In this document: positions 45,400-54,190 of the stretch, piece by piece | How the letters are laid out: each line of letters begins with the position of its first letter | Numbering within the stretch: position 1 is the first letter of the stretch | Assembly (NCBI RefSeq): GCF_000820505.1 | Contig: NZ_JWJD01000007.1 | Coordinates: 4,051-68,050, forward strand | Source of the DNA: Geoalkalibacter ferrihydriticus DSM 17813 | GTDB taxonomy: Bacteria > Desulfobacterota > Desulfuromonadia > Desulfuromonadales > Geoalkalibacteraceae | Length of the DNA stretch: 64,000 nt | Reading direction: 5' to 3' | Notes under the pieces: model-generated | Database searches by the model: none | The model's input: the letters and a program-made list of their open reading frames with translations, nothing else | Told to the model about the DNA's origin: nothing | Made by a program: the position numbers and the translations under genes

Positions 45400-47135
45400 A
45401 AAATCGCGGGACGGAAATTTATCGGCGTCTATTCACCTACGCTTTGCCTTATCGACGGCGCATTGCCTTGGCGATGGTTGCCTCGCTGGGCATCGCCGCA
45501 TCCGATGCGCTTCTCGCCAAACAGGTGCAGCCATTCATGGACCGGGTCATTGTCGCCGGGGATTGGGACATGGCGCGGTTGGTGCCGCTGTTCATCATCG
45601 GCATCTTTACCTTTAAGGGTGCCTCGCGCTATATCCAGGAGTATTTCATCCAGACCTCAGGTCAGTTGGTCATGCAGGATCTGCGTAACGACCTGTACGG
45701 ACATTCGGTCTCCTTGTCCATGGGTTATTTTTCGCGCACCCAAGCCGGCACCCTGATGTCAAGAGTACTCAATGACGTGGGGGTCATGCAGGGCGCGGTC
45801 GCCGATGTGCTGGTTATTATTTTACGGGAAAGCGTGACCCTGGTGGCCTTGACCGGCGTGGCGTTCTACATGGATTGGAAATTGGCGGCCCTGGCTTTTG
45901 TGGTGATTCCCACATCGATCCTGCCGGTGGTGCTTATCGGGCGCAAAATCAAGGCTTATTCGCGCCGCGGACAAGGGGCCATCGGCGCGGTGACCACCCG
46001 CCTCGAGCAGACCTTCTCGGGCATCAAGGTGATCAAGGGATTCGGCACCGAAGCGCGCGAAAAAGAGAAATTTCGTCAGGAAAATCTCAACTATTATCGT
46101 TTTATTCGCAAGATTTACAAATACGGCGCCAGCGCCTCGCCACTGTTGGAAATCATCACTGCCATCGGCCTGGCGGCTGTCTTGTGGTTTGGCTTGAGTC
46201 GCATCGAGGCCGGCACAATGACCCAGGGTGAACTCTTTGCCGTGATCGCCGCCATCATGCTTATGTACACGCCGGTCAAGCGTCTGACCCGTGTTCATCA
46301 CCAGATGCAGCAAGCATTAGGTGCTGCCGAGCGGGTGTTTGAGGTACTGGAAACACCGCGTGACGTGCAGGATCAGCCTGGAGCTCGACACCTGGGACGA
46401 GTGCGCGGACAGGTGGTGTTTGACCATGTGCGCTTTGCCTACGAGGACATTCCGGTGGTGGATGATTTGAGCTTTGTCGCCGAACCGGGCGAGGTGGTGG
46501 CTCTGGTGGGTCCCAGCGGTGCGGGCAAATCGACGGCGGTGGGGTTGGTGGCGCGCTTTTATGATGTCACGGGAGGCGCGGTCAAAATTGATGGCCAGGA
46601 TGTGCGTGAGGTGACCCTCGACAGTCTGCGCGCCAACCTGGCGCTGGTCGATCAGGAAACCTTTCTCTTTCACGAAACCATCGCCGATAACATTCGCTAC
46701 GGACGCCCGCAGGCCTCGGATTCCGAAGTGGAAGATGCCGCACGCCAGGCCTTCGCCGATGAGTTCATCACCCAGATGCCCGACGGCTACCAGACTGTCA
46801 TTGGTGATCGCGGCGTACGCTTGTCCGGTGGTCAGCGCCAACGTCTGTGTATCGCACGTGCCCTGTTGCGCAATGCGCCTATCCTGATCCTTGACGAAGC
46901 GACCAGCGCGCTGGATACGGAAAGTGAAGCCATGGTGCAAAAGGCCCTGACCAATCTGATGCAGGGTCGCACAACACTGGTGATCGCACACCGTCTCAGC
47001 ACCATCATGCATGCCGACAAGATCGTCGTTCTGGAAGATGGTCGCATGGTGGCTATGGGTTCCCACAAGCAACTGCTTGAGCAGGACGGACTGTACCGGA
47101 AGCTTTACGACATGCAGTTTCAGGAGAAAGGATGA
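45396..47135 (+). CDS. msbA: Lipid A export ABC transporter MsbA
   Basis: A 579-residue half-transporter: six-helix membrane domain (about 15-310) fused to a nucleotide-binding domain. The NBD shows Walker A GPSGAGKST, Q loop VDQETFLFHETI, signature RLSGGQRQRLCIARAL, Walker B ILILDEATSALD and H loop IAHRLST. Fusion type and placement after lpxB support flipping of lipid A-core across the inner membrane. It overlaps both neighbours by 4 bases. Confidence 0.95.
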   Translation: MKNRGTEIYRRLFTYALPYRRRIALAMVASLGIAASDALLAKQVQPFMDRVIVAGDWDMARLVPLFIIGIFTFKGASRYIQEYFIQTSGQLVMQDLRNDLYGHSVSLSMGYFSRTQAGTLMSRVLNDVGVMQGAVADVLVIILRESVTLVALTGVAFYMDWKLAALAFVVIPTSILPVVLIGRKIKAYSRRGQGAIGAVTTRLEQTFSGIKVIKGFGTEAREKEKFRQENLNYYRFIRKIYKYGASASPLLEIITAIGLAAVLWFGLSRIEAGTMTQGELFAVIAAIMLMYTPVKRLTRVHHQMQQALGAAERVFEVLETPRDVQDQPGARHLGRVRGQVVFDHVRFAYEDIPVVDDLSFVAEPGEVVALVGPSGAGKSTAVGLVARFYDVTGGAVKIDGQDVREVTLDSLRANLALVDQETFLFHETIADNIRYGRPQASDSEVEDAARQAFADEFITQMPDGYQTVIGDRGVRLSGGQRQRLCIARALLRNAPILILDEATSALDTESEAMVQKALTNLMQGRTTLVIAHRLSTIMHADKIVVLEDGRMVAMGSHKQLLEQDGLYRKLYDMQFQEKG

Positions 47136-47815
47136 GCCAGAGGCGTTTTCAGCGGATTTCTGATCGTCTGCTCGTTGCGGTGGTGCCTTGGGTAGCCTCG
47201 CTTGTCATTCGGGTGCTGCACCGATCAATGTCCATTGAAATTCTTGGCGAGGAACGCGTTAAAGCGATCTGGCAAAAGGGCGAGCACTTCATCTTTCCTT
47301 TTTGGCACGAACAATTGCTGCTCATGATCAAGTGCTATCGCGGACCTGGGGCCAAGATCCTCATCAGCGCATCAAAAGATGGGGAGCTTATTGCCCGCAC
47401 CATGGAGCTGTTTGGTCAGGGCACCGTGCGCGGATCTTCCAGCCGTGGTGGTGCGGCAGCCTTGCGTTCCTTGGTACAGGCCGGAAAGGAACCCTTCGAC
47501 CTCGGTATTACGCCGGATGGGCCACGTGGGCCGCGTCGCCAAATTAAAGAAGGTGTCGTCCATCTCGCCCGCCTGACCGGGCGTGGTGTCGTACCGCTTG
47601 CTTTTGTCTGCAGTCGCGGTCATCGCTTTTCATCCTGGGATCGCTTTCTACTGCCTTATCCGTTTTCGCGTGGGGTTTATTCTTTTGGGGAGCCCATACA
47701 ATACCAGCGCGGGGAAGATCCGGAAGATTTTCGCAAACGCCTGCAACAGGCCATGGACGATAATGAGCGCGAGGCGATAGCGCGTTTGGAGGAACACGGT
47801 GTTTCTGCTGTATGA
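47132..47815 (+). CDS. DUF374 lysophospholipid acyltransferase-like protein
   Basis: A 227-residue membrane-associated protein of the DUF374 / LPLAT-like family, with FPFWHEQLLLMI, SASKDGELIARTMELFGQGTV, RGSSSRGGAAALR and ITPDGPRGPRRQIKEGVV. The FWH and PDGPRGP motifs take the place of the HX4D and later acyltransferase motifs. The gene commonly sits next to msbA and waaA, so a role in acylating lipid A or a Kdo-lipid is likely, but the substrate is not established. The waaA start overlaps its end by 17 bases. Confidence 0.85.
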   Translation: MSQRRFQRISDRLLVAVVPWVASLVIRVLHRSMSIEILGEERVKAIWQKGEHFIFPFWHEQLLLMIKCYRGPGAKILISASKDGELIARTMELFGQGTVRGSSSRGGAAALRSLVQAGKEPFDLGITPDGPRGPRRQIKEGVVHLARLTGRGVVPLAFVCSRGHRFSSWDRFLLPYPFSRGVYSFGEPIQYQRGEDPEDFRKRLQQAMDDNEREAIARLEEHGVSAV

Positions 47816-49106
47816 TTTGGTGCTGCTGGCCTCGTCGCTGGTGCTGATTCCCTGGTACCTGCTGCGCAAAGCCCGCTATGGCACGGCGCGACGCGGGCTG
47901 CGCGAACGCGTGGGCCTTTTTGCGCCCGGCAAGCTGGCTGCAACGCAAAAACGCCCCGTAATTTGGGTCCATGCCGTATCGGTTGGCGAGACCCGTGCCG
48001 CCATTCCCTTGCTCAAGGCGTTGCGCCAAGCATACCCTGATGCCTGTCTGCTGGTCAGCAACACCACGGAAACCGGCAATTCCGTAGCACGTTCCCTTGC
48101 TGAAGTGGATTTGTGCCTGTTCTTTCCTTTTGATCTGTCTATTGTGGTGCGTCGGGTTCTGAAACAGATTAACCCCTCCCTGGTGGTTTTCGTCGACACG
48201 GAACTCTGGCCGAATTTTGCGCGGCTTGCCGGACAACGCGGTATTCCTCTGGTGCTGGCCAATGGACGCATCTCCGATCGCTCTTTCCCACGCTATCGGG
48301 CCATTCGGCTCGTCTTGCGTCCGGTGCTGGCGAACTTCAGCGCGTTCTGTATGCAGAGCGAACAGGATGCCGAACGCATCAAGGTTATGGGCGCGCCTTC
48401 TGAACGTGTGCAGGTCGCCGGGAACCTCAAATTCGATTTGCAGGCGCACCTGCCCAATGCCGGCGAAGTGAAGTCACTTAAGGAGCGTTTTCACCTTTCC
48501 CCGGAGGCGCTGGTCTGGGTCGCCGGGAGTACCCACGCCGGCGAAGAAGAACAGGTGCTGGATGCTTACCAACGCCTGGTTGCGGAGGGACGCAACCTCT
48601 TGTTGCTTCTGGTGCCGCGTCATCCGGAACGTTGTCGTCAGGTCAGTGAGCTTCTGTCTCAGCGGAAACTTCCCTTTGCTCTGCGCAGCCATGTCGATGA
48701 GCGCCAGGCGCCTTTGCAAGCCGGTGAGGTTTTGCTGGTCGACAGCATCGGCGAAATGCTCAAATTCTACGCCATGGCCGATCTGGTATTCGTCGGCGGC
48801 AGCCTGGTGCCGGTGGGCGGCCACAATGTCCTTGAAGGGGTGCTGCTGAAAAAACCGGTTCTCTATGGTCCGCACATGCATAATTTTCGCGACATCGCCA
48901 AACTGCTGGGGAAAGCTGGAGCCGCTCTGGAAGTCGCTGACGGCAAGGCTCTTCAGCAGGCCATCGCGCAGTTGATCGACAACCCCGAGCAGCGCCATAG
49001 CCTGGGGAAAGCAGGCTACCAACTCATCGCCGGAAACGTAGGAGCGACCGCCAAGACCCTGAGTGTCATCGAATCTTTGCTGGCAGAGAGAGTCGCTAAG
49101 GGGTGA
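47799..49106 (+). CDS. waaA: Kdo transferase WaaA
   Basis: A 435-residue GT30 enzyme that adds Kdo to lipid IVA. GTG 47799 is chosen because GGAGG lies 6 bases upstream and it gives the N-terminal membrane anchor FLLYDLVLLASSLVLIPWYLL. Typical motifs are WVHAVSVGETRAAIPLLKAL, VSNTTETGN, FVDTELWPNF and the C-terminal FVGGSLVPVGGHNVLEG. It overlaps lpxK by 4 bases. No Kdo-synthesis genes (kdsA, kdsB) are in the window. Confidence 0.96.
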   Translation: MFLLYDLVLLASSLVLIPWYLLRKARYGTARRGLRERVGLFAPGKLAATQKRPVIWVHAVSVGETRAAIPLLKALRQAYPDACLLVSNTTETGNSVARSLAEVDLCLFFPFDLSIVVRRVLKQINPSLVVFVDTELWPNFARLAGQRGIPLVLANGRISDRSFPRYRAIRLVLRPVLANFSAFCMQSEQDAERIKVMGAPSERVQVAGNLKFDLQAHLPNAGEVKSLKERFHLSPEALVWVAGSTHAGEEEQVLDAYQRLVAEGRNLLLLLVPRHPERCRQVSELLSQRKLPFALRSHVDERQAPLQAGEVLLVDSIGEMLKFYAMADLVFVGGSLVPVGGHNVLEGVLLKKPVLYGPHMHNFRDIAKLLGKAGAALEVADGKALQQAIAQLIDNPEQRHSLGKAGYQLIAGNVGATAKTLSVIESLLAERVAKG

Positions 49107-50176
49107 ACTCTCCGGCTGCATTTCACCGTCGTCTGTGTCTGGAAGGGCCACGTAATGTCCCCGAGCGACTGTTGCTGGCCCTGTTGTGGCCGGCGGGTTG
49201 GCTCTATGGCATGATTGGGCTGATTCGTGCTAGGCTGTACGCTAAGGGGCTTCTGGCTACCTATCGCGCGCCTGTTCCCGTGATCGCCGTCGGCAATCTT
49301 GCCGCCGGGGGGACGGGCAAAACACCCGTGGTTGACTATCTTGTGAGGCGCCTGCTCGGACAGGGTCTGCGCGTAGCCGTCATCAGTCGCGGATATGGGG
49401 GGCGCGGCATCAAGGATGCGGTGGTGGTCAGTCGCGGATCCGGGCCACTGGTTGATCCCGCTCTTTGCGGGGATGAGCCTTTTCTGCTGGCGCGGCGCAA
49501 CCCGGAAGCGTTGGTGGTGGTCGCACCGAAACGCAGCCTGGGGGCGCGGCTTGCCGTTGAAAAACTCGGCGCTCAGATTTTGGTGCTCGATGATGCTTTC
49601 CAGCATCTGGCGATAGCGCGCGACCTCAACATTGTGCTGCTCGATGCCGCCAAGCCGCTCGGCAATGGCCTGCCTCTCCCGGCGGGTTTGCTGCGTGAAT
49701 TTCCCTCGGCTTTGAGTCGTGGGGATCTGTTTATCCTGACCCGCTGGCAGGATGGCTGTCCACCGCCTCCGCGCCTGCCGGGAGCCGTATTGCGCAGTCG
49801 CCATGTCCTCGGCAGCGAGGCGCTTGATCTTGACGGCAACCGGGAGCCTTTGGAGAATCTGCACGGGAAAAAAGTGGTGGCTTTTGCCGGGATCGCCCAT
49901 CCCGAAGGTTTTTTCGGGGATTTGCGACGCCGCGGTCTCGATCTGATTCAGACTCTGCCTCTGGCCGATCATGCCGTTTATGATGACATTGCCTTGCAGC
50001 GATTGCGCGAGGTTGCCGGCAACGCTGATGTTTTCGTAACCACCGAGAAGGATGCCGTCAAGCTCAAAGCCGCGCAACTTGTGCTGCCCTGCAGGCAGGT
50101 TCCCCTGACCTTGGAAGTTTTCGAGACTGCGGCCTTAGACGAATCGCTGGCGCAATTGACGGCACGTATTCACTAA
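49103..50176 (+). CDS. lpxK: Tetraacyldisaccharide 4'-kinase
   Basis: A 357-residue inner-membrane kinase that phosphorylates the 4' position of the lipid A disaccharide. The P-loop is AVGNLAAGGTGKTPVVDYL, with SRGYGG, GDEPFLLARR and LVLDDAFQHLAIARDLNIVLLDA following. GTG 49103 lies inside the waaA stop. An N-terminal hydrophobic segment (about 18-40) anchors it. It completes the lipid A set apart from LpxC, LpxH/I and late acyltransferases, which are elsewhere. Confidence 0.96.
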   Translation: MNSPAAFHRRLCLEGPRNVPERLLLALLWPAGWLYGMIGLIRARLYAKGLLATYRAPVPVIAVGNLAAGGTGKTPVVDYLVRRLLGQGLRVAVISRGYGGRGIKDAVVVSRGSGPLVDPALCGDEPFLLARRNPEALVVVAPKRSLGARLAVEKLGAQILVLDDAFQHLAIARDLNIVLLDAAKPLGNGLPLPAGLLREFPSALSRGDLFILTRWQDGCPPPPRLPGAVLRSRHVLGSEALDLDGNREPLENLHGKKVVAFAGIAHPEGFFGDLRRRGLDLIQTLPLADHAVYDDIALQRLREVAGNADVFVTTEKDAVKLKAAQLVLPCRQVPLTLEVFETAALDESLAQLTARIH

Positions 50177-50210
50177 TCAGCTCTACTCTGCGTCCAACGA
50201 GGAGGCTTCT

Positions 50211-50378
50211 ATGCCCATCCGTCCCGAACTGCTCGAAATCCTTGCCTGCCCTCAATGCAAAGGGCCCGTTCACCCCGTCGAGGAAGACGAAACCCTGCGT
50301 TGCGAGGCCTGTCGCCTGGCCTATCCTGTCCGCGACGATATCCCTGTGATGCTCATCGACGAGGCTCAATCCTTTTAA
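50211..50378 (+). CDS. Trm112/YcaR-family small zinc-ribbon protein
   Basis: A 55-residue protein with two CxxC pairs (CPQCK and CEAC) and the PVRDDIPVMLIDEA ending typical of the Trm112/YcaR family. An excellent GAGGAGG lies 5-6 bases before ATG. Such genes frequently follow lpxK in Gram-negative genomes. In eukaryotes Trm112 activates methyltransferases; the bacterial role is unclear. Confidence 0.88.
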   Translation: MPIRPELLEILACPQCKGPVHPVEEDETLRCEACRLAYPVRDDIPVMLIDEAQSF

Positions 50379-50388
50379 GGGGACGCCG

Positions 50389-51330
50389 GTGGCGGTGAGA
50401 AAAGAAGGCGCAGCGACCGAGAAGGTCCTGATTCTCAGCGACGGCAAACCTGGGCATGTCAACCAGTCCTTGGCCTATGCACGGCTGCTCGGAAAACCCT
50501 ATGAGGTTCGGCGCGTTTCCTTTCGCGGACGTTGGGGCAAAGCCCTGTCCTATCCCTTGGACCGATTGGGTTTTCTGACGGACAAACTGTTTTTTGTCGA
50601 AGACGAGCTTCCATTCTGCTCACAGGTGGTGTCTGCCGGATCAAGTACCTATTACGCGAATCGTGTCATTGGTACAAAACTGGGAATCCCCTCGGTTGCC
50701 ATCATGTTGCCGCGAAGCTACAGGCGGAATTTCGCTCTGATTATCGCCCAGGAGCATGATCGGCCGCCAGCTGCGGCAAATATCCTGTCTCTGCCGGTGA
50801 ACCTCTCCTGTCCGCAGCCGCAGGGACTAGTGCAGCGAACCGGCAGGAACCCCTGTGTCGCTCTTGTAATAGGTGGTCCCAGCCGACATTTCCGCATGAA
50901 TGAAGAGCGCCTCAAGGTGCAGATAGAGCAGGTGTTTCGCCTGTTTCCCGAGGGCGACTTCCTGGTAACGACCTCGCCGCGCACCCCTCCTGAGATCGAC
51001 AAACTGATCGAAACTCTGGCGTTTCGCTATCGCGTCATTTATTCGCGAGAGCCGGTCAATCCCATTGCCGATTTTCTCGCCATCGGCGATTACGTTTTCG
51101 TGACCCAAGACTCCACTTCCATGATCAGCGAAGCCGTGACTTTCGGTCGCGCCTGCGTGGAGGTGCTTCCCTTGGAAAGCACGGGGGAAAAGAACAAAGT
51201 CGGGCGCATGCTCAGCCCTTTGGCCGATCAGGGCTGTCTCCACGTGTTCGATGGAACTTTGGGTGGAAAAAATCACAAAATCGCGCTAAAAGGTGTTCTT
51301 GAGCAGGCGTTGCGCAGGTTAGGGTATTGA
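50389..51330 (+). CDS. ELM1/GtrOC1-family protein (DUF1022)
   Basis: A 313-residue protein similar to the mitochondrial fission ELM1 family. Motifs include ILSDGKPGHVNQSLAYA, an AGSSTYYANRVIG segment, ALVIGGPSRHF and TSMISEAVTFGRACVEV, reminiscent of GT-B glycosyltransferases. GTG 50389 has AAGGGGA 6 bases upstream. It links the lipid A operon to the polysaccharide genes. A glycosyltransferase-like role in the envelope is inferred from fold and context. Confidence 0.8.
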   Translation: MAVRKEGAATEKVLILSDGKPGHVNQSLAYARLLGKPYEVRRVSFRGRWGKALSYPLDRLGFLTDKLFFVEDELPFCSQVVSAGSSTYYANRVIGTKLGIPSVAIMLPRSYRRNFALIIAQEHDRPPAAANILSLPVNLSCPQPQGLVQRTGRNPCVALVIGGPSRHFRMNEERLKVQIEQVFRLFPEGDFLVTTSPRTPPEIDKLIETLAFRYRVIYSREPVNPIADFLAIGDYVFVTQDSTSMISEAVTFGRACVEVLPLESTGEKNKVGRMLSPLADQGCLHVFDGTLGGKNHKIALKGVLEQALRRLGY

Positions 51331-51373
51331 TTGGTGCCTGCTTTTTTCCTTGTGACCCTATAAAGGTTTGTCC

Positions 51374-52372
51374 ATGTCCGCAAACAAAGAAACGTCACCA
51401 TCGTCCGAGCCGAAAAATTTTGCTCTCATCGGTGCCGCAGGATACATCGCGCCGCGTCACATGCGGGCCATCGTCGATACCGGCAATCGCTTGGTTGCTG
51501 CGCTCGACAAAAATGATTCTGTCGGCATTCTCGACAGTTATTCCTACGACATTTCCTTTTTTACCGAGTTCGAACGCTTTGACCGACACGCGGAAAAACT
51601 GCGGCGCCAGGGTGACGACAAGCGCTTTCATTATGTCAGTATCTGCTCACCCAATTATCTGCATGATGCGCACATCCGTTTTGCCCTGCGCATCGGCGCC
51701 GATGCCATTTGTGAAAAACCATTAGTGCTCAACCCCTGGAATCTTGAGGCTCTGGCCGAGCTGGAAGCCGAAAGCGGACGGCGCATTTACAACATTCTGC
51801 AGTTGCGCGTGCATCCGGCACTGCTGCAACTCAAAAAAGCAACCGAGGAAGACGGCAGCGGCAAAAGACATCAGGTCGATCTGAGCTACATCACTTCGCG
51901 TGGCAACTGGTATTTTCATTCCTGGAAGGGCGACGCGCACAAATCCGGCGGCGTGGTCACAAATATCGGCATTCACTTTTTCGACATGCTCATGTGGATA
52001 TTCGGCGGTGTGGAATCCTGTCAGGTTCATTTGAGCGACGAGCGCCGCATGGCCGGTTTTCTCGCCCTGAAAAACGCCGATGTGCGCTGGTTTCTCTCCG
52101 TCGACCACGAGGACCTTCCGGTGGCTGCCAGAACCTCGAACAAGACCACTTTTCGCTCGGTGCGGGTCGATGATCAGGAAATTGAATTCTCTGCGGGGTT
52201 TGTCGACCTGCATACGGTGGTCTATCAGGAAATTCTTGCCGGTCGCGGGTTCGGCATCGAAGACGCTCGACCCTCCATCGATCTGGTGCATAGTTTGCGA
52301 AATGCCGAAGTCCTCGGCGTGCATGCCGACACCGTGCATCCCCTGGCATTGGCCGTGGCTGAAAAACGCTGA
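51374..52372 (+). CDS. wbpB: WbpB/WlbA-type UDP-GlcNAcA 3-dehydrogenase
   Basis: A 332-residue Gfo/Idh/MocA enzyme. It matches Pseudomonas WbpB closely along its length: NFALIGAAGYIAPRHMRAI, YVSICSPNYLHDAHI, ICEKPLV, LSYITSRGNWYFHSWKGD, TNIGIHFFDMLMWIFGG and EILAGRGFGIEDAR. ATG 51374 lies 7 bases after AAAGG; a TTG two codons earlier is too close. It oxidises C3 of UDP-N-acetylglucosaminuronic acid, the step before WbpE. The UDP-GlcNAc 6-dehydrogenase (WbpA) that should precede it is not in the window. Confidence 0.93.
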   Translation: MSANKETSPSSEPKNFALIGAAGYIAPRHMRAIVDTGNRLVAALDKNDSVGILDSYSYDISFFTEFERFDRHAEKLRRQGDDKRFHYVSICSPNYLHDAHIRFALRIGADAICEKPLVLNPWNLEALAELEAESGRRIYNILQLRVHPALLQLKKATEEDGSGKRHQVDLSYITSRGNWYFHSWKGDAHKSGGVVTNIGIHFFDMLMWIFGGVESCQVHLSDERRMAGFLALKNADVRWFLSVDHEDLPVAARTSNKTTFRSVRVDDQEIEFSAGFVDLHTVVYQEILAGRGFGIEDARPSIDLVHSLRNAEVLGVHADTVHPLALAVAEKR

Positions 52373-52387
52373 ATTGCGGAGGCTTTA

Positions 52388-53035
52388 ATGGATTACTTTG
52401 TACACCCATCCTCCTTTGTCGATGAAGGGGCCGAGATCGGCGCCGGCACCAAAATCTGGCACTTCAGCCATGTCCTCTCTGGGGCCAGGATCGGCAACCG
52501 GTGCAGTTTTGGTCAGAACTGCTGTGTGTCCGGGGGAACGGTCATCGGCAACAACGTCAAGGTGCAGAACAACGTCTCCATCTATGAGGGAACCATCATC
52601 GAGGACGATGTCTTTCTCGGCCCCTCCTGCGTGCTGACCAACGTGACCAATCCGCGCTCCCAGGTGGTGCGTCGGGAGTTGTATGAAAAGACTCTTTTGC
52701 GGCGTGGTTGTTCCATCGGCGCCAACGCCACCATCGTTTGCGGCATAACTATTGGGCGCTATGCCTTTATCGGTGCGGGTGCGGTGGTGGCGAAGAATGT
52801 GCCCGATTACGCCCTTATGGTCGGCGTGCCCGCCAAGCAGGTAGGTTGGATGAGTCGCCACGGCCATGTCCTCAAGGATCCCGATACTCAGGGGATTCTG
52901 GTCTGCCCGGAAAGCCGTCTGCGCTATCAGCTCAACAACGAGGGGGCCTTGCGTTGTCTGGATCTGGATGAGGATGCACCGCTGCCGCCTGAGTTGGCCG
53001 TGGGCAAAACCTTTTATGACGAACTGAAGAAATAA
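52388..53035 (+). CDS. wbpD: WbpD/WlbB-type N-acetyltransferase
   Basis: A 215-residue left-handed beta-helix acetyltransferase that acetylates the 3-amino group in UDP-GlcNAc3NA synthesis. Hexapeptide repeats cover about 10-150, with [43 protein letters not shown] and [30 protein letters not shown]-terminal extension (about 165-215) has [12 protein letters not shown] and CLDLDED, a degenerate zinc-ribbon-like tail. GGAGG lies 5 bases before ATG. Sits between wbpB and wbpE. Confidence 0.92.
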   Translation: MDYFVHPSSFVDEGAEIGAGTKIWHFSHVLSGARIGNRCSFGQNCCVSGGTVIGNNVKVQNNVSIYEGTIIEDDVFLGPSCVLTNVTNPRSQVVRRELYEKTLLRRGCSIGANATIVCGITIGRYAFIGAGAVVAKNVPDYALMVGVPAKQVGWMSRHGHVLKDPDTQGILVCPESRLRYQLNNEGALRCLDLDEDAPLPPELAVGKTFYDELKK

Positions 53036-53062
53036 ATATTCGAAAATACATTGGGAGCATTC

Positions 53063-54157
53063 ATGCAATTCATCGACCTTAAGACCCAGCAGACTCCAAT
53101 ACGCGAAGACATTGAGCAACGCATCAAGGCGGTTCTCGATCACGGGCAATACATTATGGGGCCGGAGGTGACGGAACTGGAGCAGCGCCTTGCGCAGTAT
53201 GTAGGCGCTCGCCATTGCCTCGGCGTTTCAAGTGGCACCGATGCCCTGCTCATCGCCATGATGGCGCTGGGAATCGGCCCGGGAGATGAGGTGGTGACCT
53301 CGCCCTTTACCTTCATCTCGACGGTCGAAACCATCGCTTTGCTCGGCGCCCGGCCGGTGTTCGTCGACATTGAACCACGCACTTATAATCTTGATCCAAC
53401 GCTGCTGGAGGCGGCGCTCACCGACAAAACCAGGGCGATTATGCCGGTGAGCCTCTATGGTCAGTGCGCCGATTTCCTAGCCATCAACGCCATCGCCGCG
53501 CAGCGCGGCATCCCGGTTATCGAAGACGGGGCGCAAAGTTTCGGTGCCACCCAGCGGGGCGAGAGATCCTGTCATCTTTCCACCATCGGCTGCACCAGCT
53601 TCTTTCCCTCCAAGCCTTTAGGTGGTTATGGTGATGGTGGCGCCTGCTTTACCGATGACGATGAACTGGCCAAGCGCATGCAACAGATTCGCGTGCACGG
53701 CCAGGATCGGCGCTACAATCACCCGCTGATCGGCGTCAATGGGCGTCTCGATACCTTGCAGGCGGCCATCCTTCTCGCCAAGCTCGATATCTTCCCCGAT
53801 GAGGTTGAGCGCCGCGCCGCCGTTGCAGAGCGCTATCGGAAACTGCTCGGCGATATGGTCGTTGTCCCGTTCGTCGAAGATTACAACACCAGCGTCTATG
53901 CCCAGTACACCATCCGTGTCGAGCAACGCGACGAAATGTTGGCCGCTCTTGCCGCGCAAGGCGTCCCGACAGCGGTGCATTACCCTGTCCCCCTGCACCG
54001 GCAACCCGCCTTTGCCTCCCTCGGTTATCCGCATGCGAGCTTCCCTCATGCAGAAGAAGCTGCGCGGCAGGTCATGAGCCTGCCCATGCATCCCTACCTC
54101 AAGGAAGCCGATCAGGTGCAGATCGCCGAGGCGGTTAAGGTTGCCGTCAACGGATGA
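53063..54157 (+). CDS. wbpE: WbpE/WlbC-type aminotransferase
   Basis: A 364-residue DegT-family aminotransferase that forms the 3-amino group of UDP-GlcNAc3NA. Motifs are MQFIDLKTQQ, VSSGTDALLIAMMALGIGPGD, DGAQSFGA and K184 in FFPSKPLGGYGDGG. ATG 53063 has GGGAG 5 bases upstream and is preferred over TTG 53051. With WbpB and WbpD it makes UDP-GlcNAc(3NAc)A, a precursor of diacetamido mannuronic or glucuronic acid in B-band-type O antigens. Confidence 0.93.
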   Translation: MQFIDLKTQQTPIREDIEQRIKAVLDHGQYIMGPEVTELEQRLAQYVGARHCLGVSSGTDALLIAMMALGIGPGDEVVTSPFTFISTVETIALLGARPVFVDIEPRTYNLDPTLLEAALTDKTRAIMPVSLYGQCADFLAINAIAAQRGIPVIEDGAQSFGATQRGERSCHLSTIGCTSFFPSKPLGGYGDGGACFTDDDELAKRMQQIRVHGQDRRYNHPLIGVNGRLDTLQAAILLAKLDIFPDEVERRAAVAERYRKLLGDMVVVPFVEDYNTSVYAQYTIRVEQRDEMLAALAAQGVPTAVHYPVPLHRQPAFASLGYPHASFPHAEEAARQVMSLPMHPYLKEADQVQIAEAVKVAVNG

Positions 54158-54190
54158 AATCTCGGGATTAGAACAAGGAACAACTTACCC

